40,672 nucleotides of DNA from an uncultured Alphaproteobacteria bacterium (GTDB lineage Bacteria > Pseudomonadota > Alphaproteobacteria > Caulobacterales > Aquidulcibacteraceae), in the NCBI GenBank assembly GCA_902826335.1, contig CADEEL010000007.1, positions 1 through 40,672 of the forward strand, read 5' to 3'. Below, piece by piece: positions 1 to 9,217 of the stretch; the first letter of the stretch is position 1; every line of letters begins with the position of its first letter. Under the pieces are notes generated by a model. The model searched no databases. It was given only the letters and a program-made list of their open reading frames with translations, and had not been told where the DNA came from. The translations under genes were made by a program, and so were the position numbers.

Positions 1-1370
1 GGAATGACGAAGCGATCCTCGTAATTGGCGATCGCCATGATCTGGTACATATCTTCGATGAGCGCGGACGTGAGCCCAACGCGCTCGGCGATTACGGCGT
101 CAATGACCCCGTCCACCGTCTTCGCCCGCATATAGGCGCGCATCGCCAACATGCGTTCCAGCGCCGAGATCACCGGTTTCTCGTCGCCCGCGGTAAGCAG
201 GTTGGCGAGATACTTCACTGGGATGCGCAGCGATTTCACATCCGGCATAACGCCATCATTCTCGATCGCGCCTGTCGCCGCAGCTGCCTGGATCGGCGAG
301 AGCGGCGGGATGTACCAAACCATCGGCAAGGTTCGATACTCCGGGTGCAGTGGGAACGCGACCTTCCAGTCGATCGCCATCTTGTAGACCGGACTTTTCT
401 TCGCCGACTCTAGCCAAGCTTCCGGTACGCCATCGGCGCGGGCCTGCGCGATTACTTTGGGATCGTGCGGATTGAGGAAGATGTCGAGTTGGCTCTGGTA
501 GAGGTCCTTGTCATCGGCGCGCGCCGCAGCCTCAACGCGATCGGCATCGTACAGAATGACGCCCAAATAGCGGATGCGGCCAACGCATGTCTCGGAGCAC
601 ACGGTCGGTTGGCCGTCCTCGATCCGAGGATAGCAGAAGATGCACTTCTCGCTCTTTCCGCTCGACCAATTGTAGTAAATCTTCTTGTACGGGCATCCGG
701 TGACGCACATGCGCCAGCCGCGGCATTTGTCCTGGTCAATGAGAACAATGCCATCTTCTTCGCGCTTGTAGATCGCGCCGGATGGACACGACGAGACGCA
801 CGCCGGATTGAGACAATGCTCGCACAGACGGGGGAGATACATCATGAAAGTGTTCTCGAAGGCGCCGTACATCTCCTTCTGGATGCCATCGAAATTCTGA
901 TCTTTTGAACGCTTGGAAAACTCGCCGCCCAGGATTTCCTCCCAGTTCGGCCCGCCGACGATCTTTTCCATGCGTTCGCCAGTGATTTGAGACACTGGCC
1001 GCGCGGTGGGGAACGCTTGCAGCTCCGGCGAGGTCTGCAGATGCTGATAGTCAAAGTCGAACGGCTCGTAATAATCGTCGATCTCGGGCAAATCCGGGTT
1101 GGCGAATATCTTCGCCAGAATGCGCCATTTGGCGCCAATGCGCGGCTCGATGCGCCCATCTGGCTTCTTGACCCAACCGCCTTTCCAGCGCTGTTGGTTT
1201 TCCCACTCGCGCGGATAACCGACGCCCGGCTTGGTCTCGACATTATTGAACCACGCGTACTCAACGCCTTCGCGATTGGTCCAAACGTTCTTGCAGGTGA
1301 CCGAGCAAGTGTGGCAGCCGATGCACTTGTCGAGATTGAGCACCATGCCGATTTGCGCGCGAATCTTCAT
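1..1370 (-). CDS. narH: Nitrate reductase beta subunit NarH (partial, C-terminus off the left edge)
   Basis: This is the iron-sulfur electron-transfer subunit of the membrane-bound respiratory nitrate reductase. It passes electrons from cytochrome b NarI to the Mo site in NarG. About 456 codons are visible from the ATG at 1370, preceded by AAGGAG; NarH of E. coli is 512 residues, so roughly 50 are missing. Four cysteine clusters are readable: CIGCHTCSVTC near residue 16, CEHCLNPACVSSC near 183, CRGWRMCVTGC near 216 (the Trp variant that makes the 3Fe-4S centre), and a final CIFC...CSETC cluster near 244. It lies downstream of narG but is separated by 223 bp carrying an unusual repeat. narJ and narI should follow beyond the window edge. 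Confidence 0.95.
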   Translation of the reverse strand, partial: MKIRAQIGMVLNLDKCIGCHTCSVTCKNVWTNREGVEYAWFNNVETKPGVGYPREWENQQRWKGGWVKKPDGRIEPRIGAKWRILAKIFANPDLPEIDDYYEPFDFDYQHLQTSPELQAFPTARPVSQITGERMEKIVGGPNWEEILGGEFSKRSKDQNFDGIQKEMYGAFENTFMMYLPRLCEHCLNPACVSSCPSGAIYKREEDGIVLIDQDKCRGWRMCVTGCPYKKIYYNWSSGKSEKCIFCYPRIEDGQPTVCSETCVGRIRYLGVILYDADRVEAAARADDKDLYQSQLDIFLNPHDPKVIAQARADGVPEAWLESAKKSPVYKMAIDWKVAFPLHPEYRTLPMVWYIPPLSPIQAAAATGAIENDGVMPDVKSLRIPVKYLANLLTAGDEKPVISALERMLAMRAYMRAKTVDGVIDAVIAERVGLTSALIEDMYQIMAIANYEDRFVI

Positions 1371-1593
1371 GGGAGCGCTCCTTGGTCAGGCGCACTTCCC
1401 ACTCCCCTAGAGGGGGAGGGGGTAAGGGGGTGGGGTGAGGGAACGCGGCTGTCTGAAAGTTGGAGCGCGCGGCGCGCCGAGCCGCATGCGTCGCCAGAGG
1501 CGCCGCGCTCCCGCTCAGCAACGCTAGCGCAACCACCCCCACCCCTGCCCCTCCCCCCTCCAGGGGGAGGGGTGCGGTTGCATTCCGCGCGCC
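1371..1593. repeat. Inverted pair of REP-like G-rich elements between narG and narH
   Basis: Two copies of a roughly 40-bp element face each other, at about 1398-1440 and 1531-1576, with about 90 bp between. Each copy has a short palindrome (CTCCCC...GGGGAG) followed by a tail with several runs of four to six G. In the left copy the G-rich strand is the plus strand; in the right copy it is the minus strand, so that copy would be G-rich in the nar mRNA. Each copy has four G-runs and could fold into a G-quadruplex. The layout is that of a REPIN/BIME-like doublet. The space between the copies holds no convincing gene. Confidence 0.7.
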
Positions 1594-4500
1594 TCATGGC
1601 TTTGCCTCCGCGCGTGGTCGTTCGAGCCAATCCACCTTGTTCATCTTTCGCACGAGCACGAACTCATCGCGATTGCAGCCAACCGTGCCATAGTAGTTGA
1701 AGCCGTAAGAGAGTTGCGCGTAGCCGCCGATCATGTGCGTGGGCTTCAGCACCGTACGCGTCACCGAATTGTGAATGCCGCCGCGTTGGCCGGTCATCTC
1801 TGAGCCGGGCGTGTTCACGATCTTCTCTTGCGCATGGTACATGAACACTGTGCCTTCACGCATGCGCTGTGAGACGACTGCGCGCGCCGTCAACGCACCG
1901 TTCGAATTGAACGCCTCGACCCAATCGTTATCGACGATGCCGGCTTTCTTGGCGTCGATTTCGGAGAGCCACACCACCGGGCCGCCACGGTTGAGCGTCA
2001 GCATCATCAGATTGTCGGTGTAGGTGGAGTGGATGCCCCATTTCTGGTGCGGCGTAATGAAGTTGAGCACAATCTCCTTTTCGCCGTTCGGCTTGCGGCC
2101 TCGCACCGGATCGATCGTCTTCAAATCCACCGGCGGCTTGTAGACGCAGAGCTGCTCCCCGAAGGCGCGCATCCAGGAATGGTCCTGGTAAAGCTGCTGG
2201 CGCCCGGTGAGCGTGCGCCACGGGATCAGCTCGTGCACGTTGGTGTAGCCGGCGTTGTAGCAGACCTTCTCGCTTTCCAGCCCCGACCAGATCGGCGAGG
2301 ATATGATCTTGCGCGGTTGCGCCACCACATCGCGGAAGCGGATTTTCTCGTCCTCTTTGGGAAGCGCGAGATGGGTGTGCTCGCGTCCGGTCTGTTTGCC
2401 GAGCGCCTCCCATGACTTCACCGCCACTTCGCCGTTGGTTTCCGGCGCCAGCATCAGCACCGCCTCGCAGGCGTCGATGTCTGTCTCGATGCGCGGCATC
2501 CCCTTCGTCGCGCCTTCTTCCGTGACAACACCGTTCAGTTTCCCGAGCGCATCCACTTCATGTTCGGTGCTCCACGCCAAACCCTTGCCGCCATTGCCGA
2601 CCTTGCTCATCAGCGGACCGAGCGCGGTGAAGCGCTTGTACAAATTCGGATAGTCCCGCTCGACCACCACCATGTTCGGCCCGGTCTTGCCCGGAATGAG
2701 TTCGCACTCGCCTTTCCACCAGTCCTTCGGATCCGCGCTTTGCGCCATTTCTCCGGGGCTATCGTGCTGGATTGGCGCCAGCACCAAATCCTGCTCCACG
2801 CCAAGCGCTTCCGGCGCAACTTCGGAGAACTTCTTGGCGATGCCTTTGAAGATGTCCCAATCCGAGCGGCACTCCCATGCGGGGTCCACAGCCGCCGTCA
2901 GCGGATGGATGAAGGGATGCATGTCGGACGTGTTGAGGTCGTTCTTTTCGTACCAGGTCGCGGTCGGCAACACGATGTCGGAATAGACCGCCGTGGTGCT
3001 CATGCGGAAATCGATGGTGACGAGCAGATCGAGCTTTCCCTCCGGGCCTTGCTCGCGCCACTGCACTTCAGTCGGCTTACGCCGCCCCGTGCCGCCCAAA
3101 TCCTTGCCCATCACGCCATGTGAGGTGCCGAGCAGATGCTTCAGAAAATATTCGTGACCCTTGCCTGACGAACCGAGCAGATTCGAGCGCCATACGAACA
3201 TGTTGCGCGGGAAATTTTCCGGCGCGTCCGGGTCCATGCAGCTCATTTCGAGCCGCTTGGCGGAAAGTTCACGCACTGCGTACGCTTTCGCGTCCACGCC
3301 TTCGGCTTTCGCGCGCCGGCACACCTCGATCGGATTGACTTTCAGGGCCGGCGTCGAGGGCAACCAGCCCATGCGCTCGGCTTTCGCGTTGTAGTCGATG
3401 AAGGTCTTGCCCCAGTCGCCATCCGGCGCGGTGGGCGACAGCAACTCATCGACATCGAGCGTCTCGTAGCGCCACTGATCCGTGTGGGCGTAGAAGAAGC
3501 TCGTAGAGTTTTGTTGGCGGGGCGGCCGCGCCCAATCGAGCGCGAACGCGATCGGCGCCCAGCCCGACTGCGGGCGAAGCTTTTCTTGGCCCACATAATG
3601 CGACCAGCCGCCGCCAGATTTGCCAACGCACCCACACATCACCAGGAGATTGATAACCCCCCGGTAATTCATATCCATGTGATACCAATGGTTCATCGCC
3701 GCGCCGATGATGATCATCGAGCGGCCATTGGTTTTCTCGGCATTGGTCGCGAAGCCGCGCGCGGTTGCGATGATCTGCGCGCGTGGAACACTGGTAACCG
3801 CTTCGGCCCAGGCGGGCGTGTACGGCTCCAGATCGTCGAAGCTCTTGGGCAGATGCTCGCCGCCAAGGCCTTGATCGACCCCGTAATTGGCGAGGAACAA
3901 GTCGTAGACGCTGGCGACAATCGTTTCCCCGTCCTTCAGCGCCAGCTTCTTGACCGGAATGTTGCGCTTCAAGGTGCTCGGGTGATCGGTGGAAGCAAAA
4001 CCGTTCGACGCTGTGTTGGCGAAATACGGGAACAGCACCTCCGCTATTTGATCATGCGCACCCTTGAGGCCCAGGCGCAATTTCACGTCGCGGCCGTTCG
4101 CATCCTTCTCTTCCAGGTTCCACTTGCCCTCTTCGCCCCAGCGGAAGCCGATGGCGCCGGAGGGCACGACGACTTGACCCGTCGCATCATCGACGCTGAC
4201 GGTCTTCCAGTCTGGATTGTTGGCCTGGCCCAAACCGTCCCCGAAGTCGGACGCGCGCAGCAACCGCTCCGGCACATAGGCGCCGTCCTTTGCGACGAGC
4301 CGCACAAGCAACGGCATGTCGGAGTATTTTCGCACATAGTCGCGGAAATAGGGAACCTCGCGGTCGCGGTGGAATTCCGTCAGCACGACATGGCCCATCG
4401 CCATCGCCAAGGCCGCATCCGTACCCTGCTTCACGCTGATCCAGAGATCGGCGAATTTGGAGGCTTCCGAATAGTCCGGGCTGATGACGACCGACTTCGT

Positions 4501-5322
4501 GCCCTTATAGCGCACCTCAGTATAGAAGTGCGCATCGGGCGTGCGCGTTTGAGGCACATTCGAACCCCAGACAATGATGAAACCGGAATTGTACCAGTCC
4601 GCGCTCTCGGGAACATCAGTTTGCTCGCCCCAGGTTTGCGGTGAAGCCGGCGGCAGGTCGCAGTACCAATCATAGAACGAGCCACAGGCGCCGCCGAGCA
4701 ATTGCAGATAGCGCGCGCCGGCTGCATAGGAGATCATCGACATCGCCGGGATTGGCGAGAAGCCGAATACGCGATCCGGCCCCCATTTCTTCACCGTGTA
4801 GGCGTTCGCCGCGGCAATAATTTCGGTGACTTCGTCCCACTTGGCGCGCACGAAACCGCCGCCGCCGCGGCGCGTCATGTAGGATTTGCGCTTGGCTTCA
4901 TCCTCGACGATCGAAGCCCAGGCGGCGATTGGCGCCTTCGTCGCGCGCGCTTCACGCCACAGCTTAACGAGCCGCGCGCGCACCAGCGGATACTTCACGC
5001 GATTGGACGAATAGAGATACCAAGAGTACGAAGCGCCGCGAGAACATCCACGCGGTTCGTGGTTCGGCAAATCCGGCCGCGTGCGGGGATAATCCGTCTG
5101 CTGCGTCTCCCAGGTGACGATGCCGCCCTTGACGTAAATCTTCCACGAACAGGAGCCGGTGCAATTGGCGCCATGGGTAGAGCGCACGATCTTGTCGTGC
5201 TGCCAGCGGTGGCGATAGGCCTCCTCCCAGGTTCGGTCTTCGTTGTTCATTACGCCGTGCCCATCGGCGAATGTTTCGGTCTTGCGCGTGAAGAACAGCA
5301 GGCGGTCGAGAACGTGACTCAT
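1594..5322 (-). CDS. narG: Nitrate reductase alpha subunit NarG
   Basis: This is the catalytic subunit, which reduces nitrate to nitrite at a bis-MGD molybdenum centre on the cytoplasmic side of the membrane. The product is 1242 residues, the normal size for the family. Near residue 50 it has the NarG-type FS0 ligand set H-x3-C-x3-C followed by a further Cys about 35 residues on (HGANCTGSC ... RGCSRG). The motif DWYNSGF near residue 243 contains the Asp expected to bind Mo in this family. There is no twin-arginine signal, which fits a cytoplasmic Nar rather than a periplasmic Nap enzyme. It starts 11 bp after the narK stop, so narK and narG are almost certainly cotranscribed. Only a weak AGGGG ribosome site precedes the ATG. 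Confidence 0.97.
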   Translation of the reverse strand: MSHVLDRLLFFTRKTETFADGHGVMNNEDRTWEEAYRHRWQHDKIVRSTHGANCTGSCSWKIYVKGGIVTWETQQTDYPRTRPDLPNHEPRGCSRGASYSWYLYSSNRVKYPLVRARLVKLWREARATKAPIAAWASIVEDEAKRKSYMTRRGGGGFVRAKWDEVTEIIAAANAYTVKKWGPDRVFGFSPIPAMSMISYAAGARYLQLLGGACGSFYDWYCDLPPASPQTWGEQTDVPESADWYNSGFIIVWGSNVPQTRTPDAHFYTEVRYKGTKSVVISPDYSEASKFADLWISVKQGTDAALAMAMGHVVLTEFHRDREVPYFRDYVRKYSDMPLLVRLVAKDGAYVPERLLRASDFGDGLGQANNPDWKTVSVDDATGQVVVPSGAIGFRWGEEGKWNLEEKDANGRDVKLRLGLKGAHDQIAEVLFPYFANTASNGFASTDHPSTLKRNIPVKKLALKDGETIVASVYDLFLANYGVDQGLGGEHLPKSFDDLEPYTPAWAEAVTSVPRAQIIATARGFATNAEKTNGRSMIIIGAAMNHWYHMDMNYRGVINLLVMCGCVGKSGGGWSHYVGQEKLRPQSGWAPIAFALDWARPPRQQNSTSFFYAHTDQWRYETLDVDELLSPTAPDGDWGKTFIDYNAKAERMGWLPSTPALKVNPIEVCRRAKAEGVDAKAYAVRELSAKRLEMSCMDPDAPENFPRNMFVWRSNLLGSSGKGHEYFLKHLLGTSHGVMGKDLGGTGRRKPTEVQWREQGPEGKLDLLVTIDFRMSTTAVYSDIVLPTATWYEKNDLNTSDMHPFIHPLTAAVDPAWECRSDWDIFKGIAKKFSEVAPEALGVEQDLVLAPIQHDSPGEMAQSADPKDWWKGECELIPGKTGPNMVVVERDYPNLYKRFTALGPLMSKVGNGGKGLAWSTEHEVDALGKLNGVVTEEGATKGMPRIETDIDACEAVLMLAPETNGEVAVKSWEALGKQTGREHTHLALPKEDEKIRFRDVVAQPRKIISSPIWSGLESEKVCYNAGYTNVHELIPWRTLTGRQQLYQDHSWMRAFGEQLCVYKPPVDLKTIDPVRGRKPNGEKEIVLNFITPHQKWGIHSTYTDNLMMLTLNRGGPVVWLSEIDAKKAGIVDNDWVEAFNSNGALTARAVVSQRMREGTVFMYHAQEKIVNTPGSEMTGQRGGIHNSVTRTVLKPTHMIGGYAQLSYGFNYYGTVGCNRDEFVLVRKMNKVDWLERPRAEAKP

Positions 5323-5333
5323 ATGTCAGGCCC

Positions 5334-8072
5334 CTATTCAGCAGCGACGGAAGGGCTTGCCGCGGCGCGCTTGTTCTCAACGTCGAACAAAAGTCCGCCC
5401 GGCCGCGTATAGACGAACCAAGTGATCAAGAGGCACGAGATATAGAAGGCAAGGAAACCGTAGAGCGCCGCCTGCGCGCCGCCTGTTGCGGAAATCGAAA
5501 ATCCGAAGCTCTTCGGAATGAAGAAGGCGCCATAGGCCGCGATCGCGGACGTGAATCCCGTGATCGCCGCGCTTTCTTTCTCCGCCTGCTTGACCTGCTG
5601 CTCTGCAGTAAGCTGCGGCTCTAGACGCGCCACTTCCTGTCTCATGATCGCCGGGATCATCTGGAACGTGGAGGCGTTGCCGACGCCGCTCGCAAAGAAG
5701 AGCAGCATGAAGCTGACGAAGAAGCCCAGGAACGCGCCGGGCGCCTCGCGCTCATTGAGATAATAGAGCACACCGATCGTGCCTGCCATCATCAGCATGA
5801 AGACGATGAGCGTTACCTTCGCGCCGCCAATGCGGTCTGAAATCCAGCCCGTCAGCGATCGCGACAGCGCCCCAACAAGCGGCCCGAGGAAGGCGATCTG
5901 CAGCACGTTGACCTCGGGAAACTGCGTGCTTGTCAGCAGTGGAAAGGCGGCAGAATACCCGATGAACGAACCGAACGTGCCAGTGTAGAGCCAGCACATG
6001 ATCCAGTTCTGCTTGCGCTTGAAGATGACGGCCTGATCCGCGAACGAGGCCTTGGCGCTGGCGAGATCGTTCATGCCGAACCAGGCCGCGAAGGCGCTCA
6101 CCGCGATGAACGGAACCCAGATGAAGCCGGCGTTCTGAAGGAAGAACTGCGTCCCGTCGCCAGTTATCTGCGCCTCGCCGCCCAGCGCGCCGAACACACT
6201 CATCGTAATGACGATGGGCACAATATACTGCATGACGCTGACGCCGAGATTACCAAGGCCGGCGTTGAGCGCGAGCGCATTGCCCTTTTCCTTCTTTGGA
6301 AAGAAGAAGCCGATGTTCGACATGGAGGAGGCGAAATTCCCGCCGCCGAAGCCGCACAGCAGCGCAAGGCTGAGCATCACCCAATACGGCGTCTCCGAAT
6401 TCTGCACCGCGAAGCCGATGCCGAGCGCCGGGATCATGAGCGACCATGTCGTCAGCGTCGTCCAAAGGCGCCCGCCGAACACAGGCACCATGAAGCTATA
6501 AAAGATGCGCAGCGTCGCGCCCGAAAGACCCGGCAATGCCGCAAGCCAGAACAATTGATCGGTCGTGTAATCGAATCCGATCTGGGGCAGGCGCGCCACA
6601 ACGATGGACCACACCATCCACACCGCGAACGAGAGGAGCAAAGCCGGAATGGAGAGCCAAAGATTGCGGCTGGCGATCGCCTTGCCGGTATCGCGCCAGA
6701 AGTCCGCCTCCTCGGGGCGCCAATCCTTGATCAGCTTTGGCGCCAACGCCTCGGCTTCCTTGGGTGTATGAATTGGCTGCATTTCTGGCAGCTGGGGCAG
6801 GCCTTCGAGCGCCGCGCCGGCCGCTTCGCGCTCCATGTGTTGAATGGCGAAATGCATCCAGAGCAGGGAAGCCGTTACGACGACAAAGAGCAGCATGAAG
6901 CAGCTCGTCCACACGCCCGTGAGATCGTTGAGCACGCCGAACAGGATCGGCAGCACAAAGCCGCCTAGCCCGCCAATCATGCCGACAAGGCCGCCCACGG
7001 CGCCGACATCCTTCGGATAATAGATGGGAATGTGCTTGTAGACCGCCGCCTTGCCGAGGCTCATGAAGAAGCCCAGCACAAAGGCGATGGCGATGAAGCC
7101 CATGGGGCCGATCGCAAAACGGAACTCGATGGGGCCGCGGATGCCTTCAACAACATATGTGGTCGCGGGATAGGATAACAGAAAGGTCGCCGCCATCGAG
7201 ACCAGAAAGGTCCAGTACATGACTTTGCGCGCGCCGACCTTGTCGGACAGGAAGCCGCCATAGATGCGAAACAGAGATGCTGGGATCGAATAGGCCGCCG
7301 CCACCATCCCCGCCGTGCGCAGGTCAAATCCGTAAGCGCCGATCAGATAGCGCGGCAGCCAGAGCGAGAGCGCGACAAACGCGCCGAATACGAAGAAATA
7401 ATACAGTGAAAACCGCCACACCTGCACATTCTTCAGCGGCTCAAGTTGCTCCATGAGCGAGCGCGCTTTGACGCCTTGCACGCGTCGTTGCGCTAGCTCA
7501 GGATCGTCTTTCGTCGTCACGAAGAAGATGACCGCCATAACGACTAGACCGGCCGCCCAGATCTGCGCCACCGCCTCCCAACCCATCGACGCGAGCACGA
7601 TAGGCGCGGCGAACTTGGTCACCGCCGCGCCGACATTGCCGGCCCCGAATATGCCCAGCGCTGTGCCCTGCTGCTTTTGTGGGTAGAATTTCGAGACATA
7701 GGTGATGCCGACCGCGAATGACCCGCCCGCAATGCCCACACCCAGCGCGGCGAGCAGGAACTGCGGATAGGTCTCGGCGTATGAGAGCAGGAAAGTCGCC
7801 ACCGCCGCGGAGAGCATCACTCCCACATAGACGATGCGCCCGCCGATCTGGTCGGTCCACATGCCAAGCAGCAATCGAATGAGCGATCCGGTCAGGATCG
7901 GCGTGCCGACGAGGAGCCCGAATTGTGTTTCACTCAGGCCCAAATCGTTTTTGATCTGCACGCCGAGGATGGAAAATATGGTCCAGACCGCAAAGCAGGT
8001 CGTGAACGCCAGCGTGCTCATTGACAGAGCGCCTGTCGCGCCAGGCGCCGATCTTTCCGCCGTCGTCACCAT
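5334..8072 (-). CDS. narK: Fused NarK1-NarK2 nitrate/nitrite transporter
   Basis: This is a major facilitator superfamily nitrate/nitrite carrier made of two complete 12-helix halves in one chain (912 residues from the ATG at 8072). The first half has a nitrate-signature segment GAGNVGAAVTKF near residue 145. The second half repeats it as GLGNLGVSVMQ near residue 620. In Paracoccus the equivalent fusion combines a proton-linked nitrate importer (NarK1) with a nitrate/nitrite exchanger (NarK2). An in-frame GTG at 8129 would add 19 residues, but the FNR box at 8155-8168 predicts a transcription start near 8120, downstream of that codon, so I prefer 8072 (GGGGGCG lies upstream of it). It heads the narKGH operon. 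Confidence 0.92.
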   Translation of the reverse strand: MVTTAERSAPGATGALSMSTLAFTTCFAVWTIFSILGVQIKNDLGLSETQFGLLVGTPILTGSLIRLLLGMWTDQIGGRIVYVGVMLSAAVATFLLSYAETYPQFLLAALGVGIAGGSFAVGITYVSKFYPQKQQGTALGIFGAGNVGAAVTKFAAPIVLASMGWEAVAQIWAAGLVVMAVIFFVTTKDDPELAQRRVQGVKARSLMEQLEPLKNVQVWRFSLYYFFVFGAFVALSLWLPRYLIGAYGFDLRTAGMVAAAYSIPASLFRIYGGFLSDKVGARKVMYWTFLVSMAATFLLSYPATTYVVEGIRGPIEFRFAIGPMGFIAIAFVLGFFMSLGKAAVYKHIPIYYPKDVGAVGGLVGMIGGLGGFVLPILFGVLNDLTGVWTSCFMLLFVVVTASLLWMHFAIQHMEREAAGAALEGLPQLPEMQPIHTPKEAEALAPKLIKDWRPEEADFWRDTGKAIASRNLWLSIPALLLSFAVWMVWSIVVARLPQIGFDYTTDQLFWLAALPGLSGATLRIFYSFMVPVFGGRLWTTLTTWSLMIPALGIGFAVQNSETPYWVMLSLALLCGFGGGNFASSMSNIGFFFPKKEKGNALALNAGLGNLGVSVMQYIVPIVITMSVFGALGGEAQITGDGTQFFLQNAGFIWVPFIAVSAFAAWFGMNDLASAKASFADQAVIFKRKQNWIMCWLYTGTFGSFIGYSAAFPLLTSTQFPEVNVLQIAFLGPLVGALSRSLTGWISDRIGGAKVTLIVFMLMMAGTIGVLYYLNEREAPGAFLGFFVSFMLLFFASGVGNASTFQMIPAIMRQEVARLEPQLTAEQQVKQAEKESAAITGFTSAIAAYGAFFIPKSFGFSISATGGAQAALYGFLAFYISCLLITWFVYTRPGGLLFDVENKRAAASPSVAAE

Positions 8073-8154
8073 ATCCACGCCCCCGTTCGGCTCCGCCAAG
8101 CGCCCAGAGCGCTTCGAAACGAGGAACACATGAACCGCACCGTGCGATTTGCGC

Positions 8155-8168
8155 TTGATCTAAATTAA
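8155..8168 (-). promoter_or_regulatory. FNR/CRP-family box upstream of narK
   Basis: On the minus strand the site reads TTAAT-TTAG-ATCAA, matching the TTGAT-N4-ATCAA consensus at 9 of 10 positions. A class II activator centred 41.5 bp upstream would place the narK transcription start near 8120, leaving a leader of about 48 nt before the ATG at 8072. I see no strong -10 hexamer, as is common for activated promoters. Confidence 0.75.
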
Positions 8169-8321
8169 GCGGGTGTGACCTGGCGGCGAAAATAATTGCC
8201 GAGGGCAAGTCCGATGGGCCGCAACCGAACGCAGTTAGCGTGCCGAATTGCGGATGACCCCAGCTTCGCTTGACGAATTTCAAGTCCGCCGTCCGATATT
8301 TCGGCGCGCAGCCCGTCTGAA

Positions 8322-8335
8322 TTGATAAGGATCAA
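8322..8335 (+). promoter_or_regulatory. Perfect FNR box upstream of the Crp/Fnr regulator gene
   Basis: The sequence TTGAT-AAGG-ATCAA matches the FNR consensus at all ten positions. Its centre is 8328.5. A -10-like TAGGAAT lies at 8357-8363 and would give a start near 8370, exactly the -41.5 class II spacing. The regulated gene begins at 8403, so the leader would be about 33 nt. Confidence 0.85.
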
Positions 8336-8402
8336 GCAATCTCACGCCCGACCGCCTAGGAATCTCTCAACGACCACGTAGATCCGATCGAAAGGCGCTC
8401 AA

Positions 8403-9179
8403 ATGCGTGCGACAGACCTTCCCCGCGTTCGGGCCTTGCCGATATTCGCGAACGTTGGCGACGAGACCTTCAACCGAGTAACTGGAACGGCCTATCTGCA
8501 GCGTTTTCCCGCCAACACCACATTGCTGCTCGAGGGCGATCCGGTCGATTTTCTCTATGTGCTGCTGGACGGCCAGGTTGAGTTGCAGGGCACTTGGAAA
8601 GACAAGGAAACGACTCTCGCCATCCTGCGGCCGGTCTCAACCTTCATCCTAGCCGCCGTCGTGCTGGACGCAGATGCGCTTATGTCGGCCAGAACGCTTG
8701 AGCGGTGCGAAATTCTCATGATCTCTGGCGACGCCATCCGCTCGGCGATGAGCGAAGACGCGCGCTTCGCGTTCGCCGTGGCGCGCGAACTCTCGGGCTG
8801 TTATCGCGGCTTAGTGCGTACGATCAAGAATCAGAAACTGCGCGGCGGCGTCGAGCGGCTCGCCAATTACTTGCTTACCCTGCGCGCAAAATCCGGCGGC
8901 GGCGATCTTGTGCATCTACCCCACGAGAAGCGCGTGCTGGCCGCCCTGCTCGGCATGACGCCGGAGAATCTCTCACGCGCCTTTGCGACACTTGGCGGAT
9001 ACGGTGTCGAGGTGAACGGCGCCGATGTGCGTCTGGGTAAGCTACGAGACCTGGAACGCCTCGCACGGCCTGACCCGCTGATCGACAATTACGCGCCACG
9101 TGGGACAAACCTGTCGGCTGAAGCGGACGCCGAAGTCTGGTCAACCGAGCATCAACGCGCGGAGGGCGCGCGATCGTAG
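8403..9179 (+). CDS. Crp/Fnr-family regulator, NarR-like (no Fe-S cysteines)
   Basis: This transcription factor of 258 residues has an N-terminal cyclic-nucleotide-binding-like beta barrel (about 15-125), a dimer helix (about 125-145) and a winged helix-turn-helix (about 150-212). The recognition helix contains E188, S191 and R192, the E-x-x-S-R pattern by which FNR reads TTGAT half-sites. Only two cysteines exist (102 and 133), so there is no FNR-type N-terminal 4Fe-4S cluster. It is divergent from narK, as narR is from narKGHJI in Paracoccus, where a cysteine-less regulator responds to nitrate or nitrite. I infer the same role. The ATG follows AAAGG at a good spacing. About 40 residues extend beyond the HTH. 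A DNR/NnrR-type nitric oxide sensor is the main alternative. Confidence 0.85.
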   Translation: MRATDLPRVRALPIFANVGDETFNRVTGTAYLQRFPANTTLLLEGDPVDFLYVLLDGQVELQGTWKDKETTLAILRPVSTFILAAVVLDADALMSARTLERCEILMISGDAIRSAMSEDARFAFAVARELSGCYRGLVRTIKNQKLRGGVERLANYLLTLRAKSGGGDLVHLPHEKRVLAALLGMTPENLSRAFATLGGYGVEVNGADVRLGKLRDLERLARPDPLIDNYAPRGTNLSAEADAEVWSTEHQRAEGARS

Positions 9180-9217
9180 CGCCCCCACCAAGACAGCGTC
9201 TCAGTCCACGGAACTGT

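Noticed and set aside
3484..4644. 386-residue ORF on the plus strand inside narG
   Set aside because: It is antisense to a certain gene, has no recognisable domain, and long antisense frames are expected at this GC content.
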